This document shows positions 23,959 to 32,608 of a stretch of DNA of 64,000 nt, in pieces. Position 1 is the first letter of the stretch. Every line of letters starts with the position of its first letter. A program made the position numbers and the translations under genes. This stretch comes from JALORV01 sp963703945 (lineage in GTDB: Bacteria > Pseudomonadota > Gammaproteobacteria > Burkholderiales > Burkholderiaceae_F), in NCBI GenBank assembly GCA_963703945.1, contig CAVPGM010000019.1:238692-302691 (forward strand). The letters are read 5' to 3'. The notes beneath the pieces are model-generated. The model had not been told where the DNA came from, did no database searches, and saw only the letters and a list, made by a program, of their open reading frames with translations.

Positions 23959-24948
23959 GTGAATCGACGCCGAGCGCTCGGCGAGCTGGCTGCCGGCATC
24001 GCGCTCACCCTCTGCGGCGCGTCGCAGGCACAGACCTCGAGCTACCCGGCCCGGCCGATACACCTGGTGGTTCCGTACCCGCCGGGCGGACCGCTGGACA
24101 CCGCGGCGCGTGCGCTGGCGGAGCGGGTCAAGGACAGCCTGGGCACGATCGTTGTCGAGAATCGGCCCGGCGCCGGTGGCAACATCGGCGTTGACCAGGT
24201 CGCGAAGTCGGCTGCCGACGGCTACACGCTGGTGATCGGCGCAGTGGCCACGCACGCTGTCAATCCGTGGCTGTTCAGCAAACTCCCGTACGACCCCGTA
24301 AAAGACTTTGTGCCGATCACGCTGATCGCGCATGTGCCCAACGTGCTGGTGATGACGCCGGAGCGCGCCGCGCAGCTCGACATCCGCTCTGCGCGTGGCC
24401 TGATCGACGTGCTGAGACGCAATCCGGGCAAGCTGAACTACGCCTCCGGCGGCAACGGCAGCGCCGGACACATGGCTGGGGAGCTGCTGAAGTCGATGGC
24501 CCACGTATCGGTGGTGCACATACCGTACGCCGGTGCCGGGCCTGCGCAACTCGGCCTGCTCGCGCAGCAAACCGACTTCATGTTCGACAACCTGGCCTCG
24601 GCACTTCCGCAGGTCCGCGCCGGCAAGCTGGTCGCGCTGGCCGTGACCACGCCGCAGCGCGCCGCTACCTTGCCCGACGTGCCAACGATGGCGGAAAGCG
24701 GATTGCCCGGATTCGACGTCTCGACCTGGTTCGGCGTGTTCGCTCCCGCGGGCACACCGCCTGCCGTGGTCGCGCGACTCAATGCGGCGATGACGGCCGC
24801 CTTGCGCACGCCGGACATGCGTGAGCGCCTGGCGCGCATGGGCGCCGAACCGGCGCCGATGTCCTCCGAGCAGTTTGCCGAGCTGGTTCGCAACGAACTC
24901 GCCAAGTACGAGAAGGTCGTCAAGTTTTCCGGCGCTCGAGTTGACTGA
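23959..24948 (+). CDS. Bug-family (TctC-like) periplasmic receptor, copy 1
   Basis: A 329-residue extracytoplasmic solute receptor of the tripartite tricarboxylate transporter type. A signal peptide with RRR start ends near GASQAQ (residues ~1-25), then YPARPIHLVVPYPPGGPLDT, the Bug hallmark binding the ligand carboxylate with two water molecules. Start is GTG at 23959 with AAGGAGA six to ten bases before. It is the first gene of a run with TctB- and TctA-like genes and a second receptor. Ligand unknown: Bug receptors take many carboxylates, amino acids and vitamins. Confidence 0.9.
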   Translation: MNRRRALGELAAGIALTLCGASQAQTSSYPARPIHLVVPYPPGGPLDTAARALAERVKDSLGTIVVENRPGAGGNIGVDQVAKSAADGYTLVIGAVATHAVNPWLFSKLPYDPVKDFVPITLIAHVPNVLVMTPERAAQLDIRSARGLIDVLRRNPGKLNYASGGNGSAGHMAGELLKSMAHVSVVHIPYAGAGPAQLGLLAQQTDFMFDNLASALPQVRAGKLVALAVTTPQRAATLPDVPTMAESGLPGFDVSTWFGVFAPAGTPPAVVARLNAAMTAALRTPDMRERLARMGAEPAPMSSEQFAELVRNELAKYEKVVKFSGARVD

Positions 24949-24970
24949 AAGCCACCGGACGGGGAGGAGC

Positions 24971-25432
24971 ATGAAACTGAAGAATGCCAAGGAGTTCTGG
25001 TCGGGCGTGATGTTCATCGCGTTCGGCCTTTTCTTCGCCGGCTTTGCATTGCAGTACGACATGGGCACGGCGGCGCGCATGGGGCCGGCGTATTTCCCGA
25101 CCGTGCTGGGTGGCCTGCTCGTCGTGATCGGAGCTTTCGTCTGCTTCCGGGGACTGTCTGTTGCCGACGAACACGGCCAGGTGGACAAGTTCCACTTCAA
25201 ACCTCTGGGACTCGTGCTCGGCGGCGTGGTCGCTTTCGGGCTTCTGCTGCGACCGGCGGGGCTTCTCGTCGCGCTCGCCGCGATGATCATCATCGCGAGC
25301 CTGGGAAGCGGCGAATTCAAGTGGAAGGAAATCCTGCCGCTGACGGTCGCCCTCGCGCTGCTGGTGATGGCGGTGTTCATCTGGGGACTTGGCCTGACGA
25401 TCCCTGTTCTTCCGGCCTTCATGGAGGGTTGA
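24971..25432 (+). CDS. TctB-like small membrane subunit of tripartite tricarboxylate transporter
   Basis: A 153-residue protein with four hydrophobic segments, e.g. WSGVMFIAFGLFFAGFAL and LGLVLGGVVAFGLLL. The AARMGPAYFPTVLGGLLVV stretch after the first segment is the TctB hallmark. ATG at 24971 is preceded by GGGGAGGAGC. It lies 22 bases after the first receptor and 7 before the large subunit. Confidence 0.88.
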   Translation: MKLKNAKEFWSGVMFIAFGLFFAGFALQYDMGTAARMGPAYFPTVLGGLLVVIGAFVCFRGLSVADEHGQVDKFHFKPLGLVLGGVVAFGLLLRPAGLLVALAAMIIIASLGSGEFKWKEILPLTVALALLVMAVFIWGLGLTIPVLPAFMEG

Positions 25433-25439
25433 GGCAGCC

Positions 25440-26951
25440 ATGGATTTCATGCACAACCTCGCGCTTGGCTTCGGCACCGCACTCACACTGGCCAACCTGC
25501 TCTACGCATTTGTCGGCTGCCTGATCGGAACGCTGATCGGTGTCCTGCCCGGCATCGGCCCGGTGGCGACACTGGCCATGCTGCTGCCAACCACGTACGC
25601 GCTGGAGCCCACCTCGGCATTGATCATGCTTGCCGGCATCTACTACGGCGCGCAGTACGGCGGCTCGACCACCGCGATCCTCGTGAACCTGCCGGGCGAG
25701 TCGTCCTCGGTGGTGACCTGCCTCGACGGCTACCAGATGGCGCGCAAGGGGCGAGCGGGCGCCGCTCTCTCGATTTCCGCGCTGGGCTCGTTCTTCGCCG
25801 GCACCGTGGGCACTCTGGTGATTGCCGCGCTGGCCGCGCCGATGGTCGAACTCGCCTTCAAGTTCGGACCGGCCGAGTATTTCTCGCTGATGGTGCTCGG
25901 CCTGATCGGCGCCGTCGTCCTTGCCTCCGGCTCCCTCGTCAAGGCGATCGGAATGATCGTGCTCGGGTTGCTGCTGGGACTGGTCGGCACCGATGTCAAT
26001 TCCGGTGTCTCGCGGTACGCGTTCGACATCCCGGAGCTCGCCGACGGCATCGGCTTCGTCGGCGTCGCGATGGGTGTATTCGGCTTCGCCGAGATCATTG
26101 CCAACCTCGAACACGGCGGCGAGAAGCGGCAGGTCTTCACCGACAAGGTCGGCTCGCTGATGATCAAGTGGAGCGAGTTGAAGGAATCCGCGGGCGCGGT
26201 GCTGCGCGGAACGTCGTTGGGCTGCGTCCTCGGCGTGCTGCCCGGCGGCGGTGCCCTGCTCGCCTCGTTTGCCGCGTATACCGTGGAGAAGAAAGTCGGC
26301 AAGAATCCGCAGCCGCCGTTCGGACAGGGCAACATCCGCGGAGTGGCGGCGCCGGAAGCCGCGAACAACGCGGGCGCTCAAACCTCGTTCATACCGATGC
26401 TGACGCTCGGCATTCCGCCGAACGCCGTGATGGCGCTGATGATCGGCGCGATGACGATCCACAACATCCAGCCGGGCCCGCAGGTGATGGCCAGCAACCC
26501 GAAACTCTTCTGGGGCCTGATCGCCTCGATGTGGATCGGCAACCTGATGCTGGTGATACTCAACCTGCCGCTGATCGGCATGTGGGTGCAGCTGCTCAAA
26601 GTGCCGTATCGCCTGCTTTACCCGGCGATCCTGGTCTTCTGCGCGATCGGGGTCTACTCGATCAACAACAATGCGTTCGACGTGCAGATCACGGTTGCGT
26701 TCGGCGTGCTCGGTTACGTGTTCTACAAGCTGAAATGCGAACCGGCACCGCTGATCCTCGGCTTCATCCTCGGACCGATGATGGAAGAGAATCTGCGACG
26801 CGCGATGCTGCTGTCGCGCGGTGATCCGACCGTGTTCTTCACTCGGCCGCTGTCGCTGGGCCTGCTGATCGCGGCCGCCGCGCTGGTCGTGATGGTGGCG
26901 CTGCCGCAGATCAAGCAGACGCGCGAGGAAGCTTTCCAGGAGGCCGACTGA
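25440..26951 (+). CDS. TctA-like large membrane subunit of tripartite tricarboxylate transporter
   Basis: A 503-residue integral membrane protein with about 11-12 segments. TctA signatures are GTLIGVLPGIGPVATLAMLL and IYYGAQYGGSTTAILVNLPG, plus a later half-repeat LGVLPGGGALLASFAAYTVE and RGVAAPEAANNAGAQTSFIP. It forms the cation-coupled carrier with TctB and a Bug receptor. Length is normal. The second receptor gene starts directly after its stop. Confidence 0.94.
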   Translation: MDFMHNLALGFGTALTLANLLYAFVGCLIGTLIGVLPGIGPVATLAMLLPTTYALEPTSALIMLAGIYYGAQYGGSTTAILVNLPGESSSVVTCLDGYQMARKGRAGAALSISALGSFFAGTVGTLVIAALAAPMVELAFKFGPAEYFSLMVLGLIGAVVLASGSLVKAIGMIVLGLLLGLVGTDVNSGVSRYAFDIPELADGIGFVGVAMGVFGFAEIIANLEHGGEKRQVFTDKVGSLMIKWSELKESAGAVLRGTSLGCVLGVLPGGGALLASFAAYTVEKKVGKNPQPPFGQGNIRGVAAPEAANNAGAQTSFIPMLTLGIPPNAVMALMIGAMTIHNIQPGPQVMASNPKLFWGLIASMWIGNLMLVILNLPLIGMWVQLLKVPYRLLYPAILVFCAIGVYSINNNAFDVQITVAFGVLGYVFYKLKCEPAPLILGFILGPMMEENLRRAMLLSRGDPTVFFTRPLSLGLLIAAAALVVMVALPQIKQTREEAFQEAD

Positions 26952-27944
26952 GTGCCGCGGTCAAGCGCTGACGCGCCGCGTCCGTTGCGGCGCGCGCTAA
27001 TCGTCTCGCTCGCGCTGGCCTGGCTGCCGCGCCCGGCATCCGCGCAAGCCTATCCGACGCGGCCAATCCGGCTCGTCGTCCCGTTTCCGCCGGCTGGTGC
27101 CACCGACATCCTGTCACGCGAGCTTGCAAGGCAGCTTTCCGACCGGCTGCACCAGCAGGTCGTCGTGGATAACCGGCCGGGCGCGGGCGGCACGATCGGT
27201 AGCGACCTCGTCGCCAAGAGCGCGCCCGATGGTTACACGATCCAGATGGCGACCAGCTCGACGCACGCCATCGGGCCGCACTTGAACCCGAAGATCCCAT
27301 ACAACGCGATAAGCGATTTCACGCCGATCGCGCATGTCGCCGATTCCGCCAACGTACTGGTCGTCGCTCCGACGATGAAGGCGACCAACGTACGCGAGCT
27401 GATCGCGCTGCTGAAGACAAATCCGGCCGGATACAACTTCGGATCGAGCGGCAACGGCACGATCGTCCATCTGACCGGCGAGCTGTTCAAGTCGATGACG
27501 GGGACCTACATCGTCCACATCCCATATCGGGGCACCGCGCTCGTGATCCCGGACATGGTCGCCGGCCAGATCCACATCCTCTTCGACAATGTCGCTTCTG
27601 CGCTTCCTTACCTCAAGGACGGCAGGCTGCGCGCTCTCGCGGTCACGTCGGCGCAGCGTTCGCCGCTGCTGCCCGATTTGCCGACCGTCGCCGAGACGGT
27701 CCCCGGGTTCGTCTCGACCACGTGGTTCGGCGTGTTTGGTCCAAAGGGCATGGCTCCGGACGTGGTCCAGCGACTCAATACCGAAATCAATGCCGTGTTG
27801 AAGACGCCGGAATTCCGGGAGCGTTTGAGAACGCTCGGCTATGAGGCCGCTGGGGGCACGCCCGCCGATTTCGCCCGCATCGTGGCGGAAGACAGCGACA
27901 AGTGGGCACGGTTGATCAAGGAACGCCGCATCACCGCCGAGTAG
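26952..27944 (+). CDS. Bug-family (TctC-like) periplasmic receptor, copy 2
   Basis: A 330-residue receptor. The signal peptide (LIVSLALAWLPRPASAQA) is followed by YPTRPIRLVVPFPPAGATDI, parallel to copy 1 but clearly divergent in the binding region. GTG start at 26952 abuts the tctA stop with no gap. Having two receptors around one TctBA pair suggests either two ligands feeding one carrier or a receptor with a sensing role. Ligand unknown. Confidence 0.9.
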   Translation: MPRSSADAPRPLRRALIVSLALAWLPRPASAQAYPTRPIRLVVPFPPAGATDILSRELARQLSDRLHQQVVVDNRPGAGGTIGSDLVAKSAPDGYTIQMATSSTHAIGPHLNPKIPYNAISDFTPIAHVADSANVLVVAPTMKATNVRELIALLKTNPAGYNFGSSGNGTIVHLTGELFKSMTGTYIVHIPYRGTALVIPDMVAGQIHILFDNVASALPYLKDGRLRALAVTSAQRSPLLPDLPTVAETVPGFVSTTWFGVFGPKGMAPDVVQRLNTEINAVLKTPEFRERLRTLGYEAAGGTPADFARIVAEDSDKWARLIKERRITAE

Positions 27945-27968
27945 CGCCGATCGCGTGGCGCAAGCGCA

Positions 27969-29603
27969 ATGACGTTCGACTGGACCAATCCCTACCCGAC
28001 CGTACGCACGCCGGTCTTCGCCAACAACCTGGTGGCGACCAGCCAGCCGCTTGCGGCGCAGGCCGGATTGCGCATGCTGCAGTCGGGCGGCAATGCGGTC
28101 GATGCGGCGGTGGCGGCAGCAGCCGTGATCACGATGACCGAGCCGTGCAGCAACGGCCTCGGCGCCGACAACTTCGCGATCGTCTGGGACCCCGCCTCGC
28201 GCGAACTCCTCGGCCTGAACTCGAGCGGCACGGCACCGGCCGCGTGGTCGCTCGATTACTTCCGGCGCAAGTACGGCAGCGGATTCGCACACGATCGCCC
28301 GATGCGCGGCTGGGACACGGTCACGGTACCCGGTGCCGTCGCGGGCTGGTCGATGCTGCATCAGCGGCTTGGCAAGCTGGCGTGGCGCGACGTGCTCGCG
28401 CCCGCGATCGAGTATGCCGAGCGCGGTTTCTCGGTGTCTGCGATCGTCCACGACAAGTGGCAGCGCGCGGTGCCGCTGCTGAAGGACGGACCGGGCTATG
28501 CCGAGCACTTCATGCCGCGCGGGCGCGCACCGCATGTCGGTGAACGGTTCGTCCTCGCCGGCGCCGCTCGCACGCTGCGGCTGATCGCCGACGAAGGCGG
28601 CGCGGCGTTCTATCGCGGAGAAATCGCAAGGGCGATCGAAAGCCATGCGCGCGCGACCGGAGGTGCGCTCACCGCCGCCGATCTGGCCGCCTACTGGGAC
28701 TTCGTGCAGCAGCAGGGCTGGGTCGGGACGATCTCTACGTCGTTCGCCGGCCATGAACTGCACGAGATCCCGCCGAACGGCCAGGGAATTGCCGCGCTCG
28801 CCTGTCTCGGCCTGCTCAAGCACACCGGATTCGCCGAGTATCCGGTCGACAGCGCGGACTGGCAGCACGTCGCGATCGAGGCGATGAAGCTTGCTTTCGC
28901 GGACACCTATGCCTACGTCGCCGATCCGCGCAGCATGCGCGTCGCCGCGACCGATCTGCTGGACGATGATTACCTGGCGCAGCGGGCGCGCGGCATCGAC
29001 ATGCGGCGCGCGCAGGATGCGGCGGCGGGGGCGCCGCGCGGCGGCACGATCTATCTGACCACCGCCGACTCGCGCGGAATGATGGTCTCGCTGATCCAGT
29101 CGAACTACATGGGATTCGGATCGGGCGTGGTGGTCCCCGGTTACGGCATCTCACTGCAGAACCGCGGTTACGGATTCTCGATGGATGCCGCCAGCCCCAA
29201 CGTCGTCGCTCCGGGCAAGCGGCCGTTTCACACGATCATTCCGGCGTTCCTGATGAAGGGTGGCGAGCCGCAGATGAGTTTCGGCGTGATGGGCGGCAAT
29301 ATGCAGCCGCAGGGTCACGTGCAGACGCTGACCCGGATGCTGCTGGCGCGTCAGCAGCCGCAGGCGGCGTGCGATGCACCGCGCTGGAAAGTGATGCAAG
29401 GACTGGATCTCGAGGTCGAGGCGACGCTACCGCTCGCGGTCGTCGAGGAGCTGACACGGCGCGGCCACCGCATCACGCGCGCGAACGATACCTACATGGA
29501 TTTCGGCTCCGGCCAGTTCATCTGGCGGCTGGGCGATCCGGCCGTCGAAGGTTATGTGGCGGCCAGCGACTCGCGCCGAGACGGGCTGGTGGCAGGCTGT
29601 TGA
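27969..29603 (+). CDS. Gamma-glutamyltransferase-family Ntn hydrolase (YwrD-like)
   Basis: A 544-residue member of the GGT family, which autocleaves to expose a Thr nucleophile. That Thr is probably residue 360 in RGGTIYLTTADSRG (compare TTHYSVVD in E. coli GGT). Substrate-binding SNYMGFGSGVVVPGYGISLQ and the oxyanion-region FGVMGGNMQPQGHVQ are present. No signal peptide is apparent, unlike periplasmic GGTs, and this matches the cytosolic YwrD-like branch. It lies 24 bases after the second Bug receptor, so the transporter may import a gamma-glutamyl or acylamino compound that this enzyme cleaves; that link is inference. Confidence 0.88.
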   Translation: MTFDWTNPYPTVRTPVFANNLVATSQPLAAQAGLRMLQSGGNAVDAAVAAAAVITMTEPCSNGLGADNFAIVWDPASRELLGLNSSGTAPAAWSLDYFRRKYGSGFAHDRPMRGWDTVTVPGAVAGWSMLHQRLGKLAWRDVLAPAIEYAERGFSVSAIVHDKWQRAVPLLKDGPGYAEHFMPRGRAPHVGERFVLAGAARTLRLIADEGGAAFYRGEIARAIESHARATGGALTAADLAAYWDFVQQQGWVGTISTSFAGHELHEIPPNGQGIAALACLGLLKHTGFAEYPVDSADWQHVAIEAMKLAFADTYAYVADPRSMRVAATDLLDDDYLAQRARGIDMRRAQDAAAGAPRGGTIYLTTADSRGMMVSLIQSNYMGFGSGVVVPGYGISLQNRGYGFSMDAASPNVVAPGKRPFHTIIPAFLMKGGEPQMSFGVMGGNMQPQGHVQTLTRMLLARQQPQAACDAPRWKVMQGLDLEVEATLPLAVVEELTRRGHRITRANDTYMDFGSGQFIWRLGDPAVEGYVAASDSRRDGLVAGC

Positions 29604-29689
29604 CCCGCGCGTGAAGCCGGAGTCGGCACCAATTTGAGAGAATCCACGCTTCGTGAGCCGGGACGCACGAACGGACCGGCCGGGGACAA

Positions 29690-29959
29690 GGGCCTGTTCA
29701 CGCCAAATGGCGGGAGTGCGAAAGTGAATGGCGGGAGGCAGTGCGAGGCGCTGCGAGCGCCGTTGGCTGATGCCAATCAGCGAAGCGGCAACGACGCAAT
29801 GCGCCCGCCATTCGCTTTCCCGCAGGGTTGGGCCGAAATGCGGCGTCTGCTTTGTCGGGCGGCTTGCGAATGGGAGCTACCATTCGCAGCGCCGCCCTTC
29901 GCGCATCCATCCGCATTGCGGCCCAACGCATCTCCCACATTTGGCGTAAACAGGTCCTA
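29690..29959. repeat. 270-base nested-palindrome element (MITE-like)
   Basis: The ends form an imperfect terminal inverted repeat: GGGCCTGTTCACGCCAAATG at 29690-29709 against the complement of 29938-29957, with 18 of 20 bases matching. Inside are two hairpin units. Unit one pairs GAAAGTGAATGGCGGG (from 29720) with 29805-29820, one mismatch. Unit two pairs 29827-29843 with 29911-29927, 16 of 17. Its centre is a perfect stem GCGAATGG/CCATTCGC (29866-29873/29880-29887). GGACAA lies directly outside both ends (29684-29689 and 29960-29965), a candidate 6-base target duplication. It has no plausible coding content. It ends eight bases before the FabH-like start codon. Confidence 0.7.
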
Positions 29960-29967
29960 GGACAACC

Positions 29968-31116
29968 ATGACCTATGCAGCGATCACCGGCTGGGGCAAG
30001 TGCATGCCGCCCTCGATCCTGTCGAACCAGGACCTTGCCACCTTCATGGACACGACGGACGAGTGGATCATCTCGCGCACCGGCATGAAGGAGCGCCGCA
30101 TCTCGCATGTCGGAGCGATCGAGATGGCGTCGGTGGCGAGCGCACGGGCGCTGGCCTGTGCCGGGGTGGCAGCCGAGGACCTCGACCTGATCGTCTACGG
30201 CAGCTGCAGCAACGAGGAGCAGGTGCCGAACAGTGCCTCGGGCGTGCAGCTGACGCTGGGCGCGGCCAATGCGGCGTCGATGGACATCAACACCGCCTGC
30301 ACCAGCTTCCTGTACGGGCTGTCGTGCGCAACCGCGATGATCCGCACCGGCGCCGTGAAAAATGCGCTGGTGATCGGCGTCGAACTGATCTCGCCCTACA
30401 TGGACTGGACCAACCGCAACGTGGCGGTGCTGTTCGGCGACGGCTGCGCGGCGGTCGTGCTGCAGGCCAGCGAGGCGAAGGAGGGCCTGCTGGCCGAGCA
30501 ACTCGGCTGCGATGCCGATGCGCGACGGATCCTGCGCGTGCGCGGCATGGGCTGCACGTATGCCAATCGCGGCGTGCAGTACGGCGACACGCTGTGGGAC
30601 TTCGACGGGCAGGAAATCTTCAAGAAGGCGGTCAAGGGCATGGCGCTCGCCTCCGAGAAGGTACTGGCGAAGTGCGGCATCACGGCCGATGACGTCGATA
30701 TCGTCGTCCCGCACCAGGCCAATTTGCGCATCATCGAATCGGTGGCCAAGCACACGCGCATCCCGATGGACAAGGTGTTCCTCACCGTGCAGCGCTACGG
30801 CAACATGTCGGCCGCCACGGTCCCGGTGGCGCTGGTCGATGCGCTCGAGGAAGGCCGGGTCAGGCCGGGCGCCATGATCCTGATGCCCGGCTTCGGCGGC
30901 GGACTCACGCTGTGCTCGCACCTCGTGCGCTGGGGCCAACGTGTCACTCCGCTCGGCACCAGCAGCGCGCAACTCGCACCGTGCACGCGCACCGCGCTCG
31001 AACTCGTCAACGACATCCGCGTCCGCAAGCACGCACACGACACGTCCGAGCCCGGCCTGATGAGTCCGGTGTTTGCCGAGAGCCGCGTGAGCGTTCCGCA
31101 GCGGTCTGCGGCCTGA
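29968..31116 (+). CDS. FabH-like 3-oxoacyl-ACP synthase III family protein
   Basis: A 382-residue thiolase-fold condensing enzyme. Catalytic residues of the KAS III type are visible: Cys111 in MDINTACTSFLYG, His in VVPHQANLRIIESV, and Asn in VQRYGNMSAAT. The N-terminal TDEWIISRTGMKERRI is a FabH hallmark. It carries about 50 extra C-terminal residues beyond the usual GGGLTLCSHLVRW end, and lies away from any fabD/fabG/acpP cluster, so it is probably not the housekeeping FabH. It may condense a special acyl starter. The nested-palindrome element sits directly upstream and may replace or modify its leader. Confidence 0.87.
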   Translation: MTYAAITGWGKCMPPSILSNQDLATFMDTTDEWIISRTGMKERRISHVGAIEMASVASARALACAGVAAEDLDLIVYGSCSNEEQVPNSASGVQLTLGAANAASMDINTACTSFLYGLSCATAMIRTGAVKNALVIGVELISPYMDWTNRNVAVLFGDGCAAVVLQASEAKEGLLAEQLGCDADARRILRVRGMGCTYANRGVQYGDTLWDFDGQEIFKKAVKGMALASEKVLAKCGITADDVDIVVPHQANLRIIESVAKHTRIPMDKVFLTVQRYGNMSAATVPVALVDALEEGRVRPGAMILMPGFGGGLTLCSHLVRWGQRVTPLGTSSAQLAPCTRTALELVNDIRVRKHAHDTSEPGLMSPVFAESRVSVPQRSAA

Positions 31117-31189
31117 TCGCAGGCGAGCTGCGCGCTCTTCCTCGCCGCTGCGCGAGCTGCACTTTCTCTTTCTGCGACCGACGCTCAGA

Positions 31190-31590
31190 GCCGCGGGGCT
31201 CCCACTTTCTTTGTCTTGCCAAAGAAAGTGGGCAAGGAAACGCGCGCCTACGAAGGCGCCCTCCGGGTGCCCTGTGCTGCTCGGAGTCGCGGGCGGGCCT
31301 GCAAACTCGCGCCCGAGGGGCGCTCAGACAGGCAGGCCCTCAACTTCCCCCGCGCCCCCTGCGCTGCGCGGCGCCTTCGAAGGCATCCGAAGGCGTCGCG
31401 GTGCGCTGCGGCAGCGGGCTGTGCCGGGCGCGTGTTTGAGCCCGTGGCGCGGCGCAGCCGCGATCGGGCGAGTTTCGCGCACGGCCCGCTGACGCTGCGC
31501 AGCGCCAGGGCAGCCGCAGGCCGGCCTCGCGCGGTCGCCTTTCTTTGGTGACTTTCTTTGGCGAAGCAAAAAAAGTCACCGGCCCCGCGC
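31190..31590. repeat. ~400-base non-coding element capped by palindromes
   Basis: The left cap is a perfect 13-base stem, CCCACTTTCTTTG (31201-31213) and CAAAGAAAGTGGG (31220-31232), loop TCTTGC. The right cap is a 14-base stem with one mismatch, GGTGACTTTCTTTG (31547-31560) and CAAAAAAAGTCACC (31567-31580), loop GCGAAG. The two caps resemble each other. The interior (31233-31546) is very GC-rich with small-peptide frames on both strands that look like artefacts, not genes. Elements with ACTTTCTTTG-type palindromes recur in intergenic regions of many proteobacteria, as far as I recall. It fills most of the gap between the FabH-like gene and the dehydrogenase. Confidence 0.65.
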
Positions 31591-31690
31591 CGTCAGCGGT
31601 CGGTCAGAGCACAACGACAAAGCAGCGCCCGCGAAGGCGCGACGGCGGGCCAGTCGATAGAATCGGCCGCTCCGCCTTTCGGACGCCGCC

Positions 31691-32596
31691 ATGACGACCA
31701 AGTCCTACGACCCCGTCACACAGCACGCCGTCGCCTTCCTCGGCCTCGGCGTTATGGGTTATCCGATGGCAGGGCACCTCGCCCGTGCCGGACATCGCGT
31801 CACCGTCTACAACCGCACCGCCAAGAAGGCGGACCAGTGGGTCGAGGAGTACGGCGGCCGTGCAGCACGCACGCCGCGTGACGCGGCCGCCGGTGCGCAG
31901 ATCGTTTTCTCGTGCGTCGGCAACGATGACGACCTGCGCAGCGTGTACCTCGGTGACGAAGGCGCCCTCGCCGGAATCGGCAGGGATGCGATCGTCGTCG
32001 ACAACACCACGGCCTCGGCGCGCGTGGCGCGCGAACTGCATGCGGCCGCGCGCGCGCGCGGCGCCCACTTCATCGATGCGCCGGTGTCGGGCGGACAGGC
32101 GGGCGCCGTCAACGGCCAGCTGACCGTGATGTGCGGCGGCGACCTGGCGCCGTTCGAACGCGCCCAGCCGGTGGCGATGGCATACGCCAAGGCCGTCACG
32201 CGCATCGGCGAGACCGGTGCCGGCCAGCTGGCGAAAATGGTCAACCAGATCTGTATCGCCGGTCTCGTACAGGGACTGTCGGAAGGCATCAATTTCGGGC
32301 AGGAGGCCGGACTCGACATGAAGCTCGTGCTGCAGGTGATCGGCAAGGGCGCTGCGCAGAGCTGGCAGATGGACAACCGCGGCACGACGATGGTCGATGA
32401 CAAGTTCGACTTCGGCTTCGCGGTCGACTGGATGCGCAAGGACCTCGGCCTGTGCCTCGACGAGGCGCGCAGCAACGGCGCCCCGCTTCCGGCGGCTGCC
32501 TTGATCGACCAGTTTTATGCGGACCTGCAGGCGCGCGGCGGCGGCCGCTGGGATACCTCGTCGCTGATCCGGCGGCTGCGGCACGCTCGCAGTTAG
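31691..32596 (+). CDS. Beta-hydroxyacid dehydrogenase (GlxR/GarR-like)
   Basis: A 301-residue NAD(P)-dependent dehydrogenase of the 3-hydroxyisobutyrate/tartronate-semialdehyde reductase family. Rossmann motif FLGLGVMGYPMAGHLARAGH (residues ~16-35), substrate loop FIDAPVSGGQAGAVNGQLTV, and the catalytic Lys in TGAGQLAKMVNQICIAG. Substrate is a small beta-hydroxy acid but not further predictable. It precedes the sigma-factor gene by 12 bases on the same strand, so it may be read through into the following operon. Confidence 0.87.
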   Translation: MTTKSYDPVTQHAVAFLGLGVMGYPMAGHLARAGHRVTVYNRTAKKADQWVEEYGGRAARTPRDAAAGAQIVFSCVGNDDDLRSVYLGDEGALAGIGRDAIVVDNTTASARVARELHAAARARGAHFIDAPVSGGQAGAVNGQLTVMCGGDLAPFERAQPVAMAYAKAVTRIGETGAGQLAKMVNQICIAGLVQGLSEGINFGQEAGLDMKLVLQVIGKGAAQSWQMDNRGTTMVDDKFDFGFAVDWMRKDLGLCLDEARSNGAPLPAAALIDQFYADLQARGGGRWDTSSLIRRLRHARS

Positions 32597-32608
32597 TCAG
32601 AACCGCCG

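Noticed and set aside
29634..29960. 108-residue frame spanning the MITE-like element
   Set aside because: Most of it is encoded by the inverted repeats; there is no ribosome site and no family similarity.
31211..31579. Several 80-110-residue frames on both strands inside the palindrome-capped element
   Set aside because: Frames on both strands begin inside the hairpin caps, are low-complexity and Arg/Ala/Pro-rich, and look like translation of the repeat itself.
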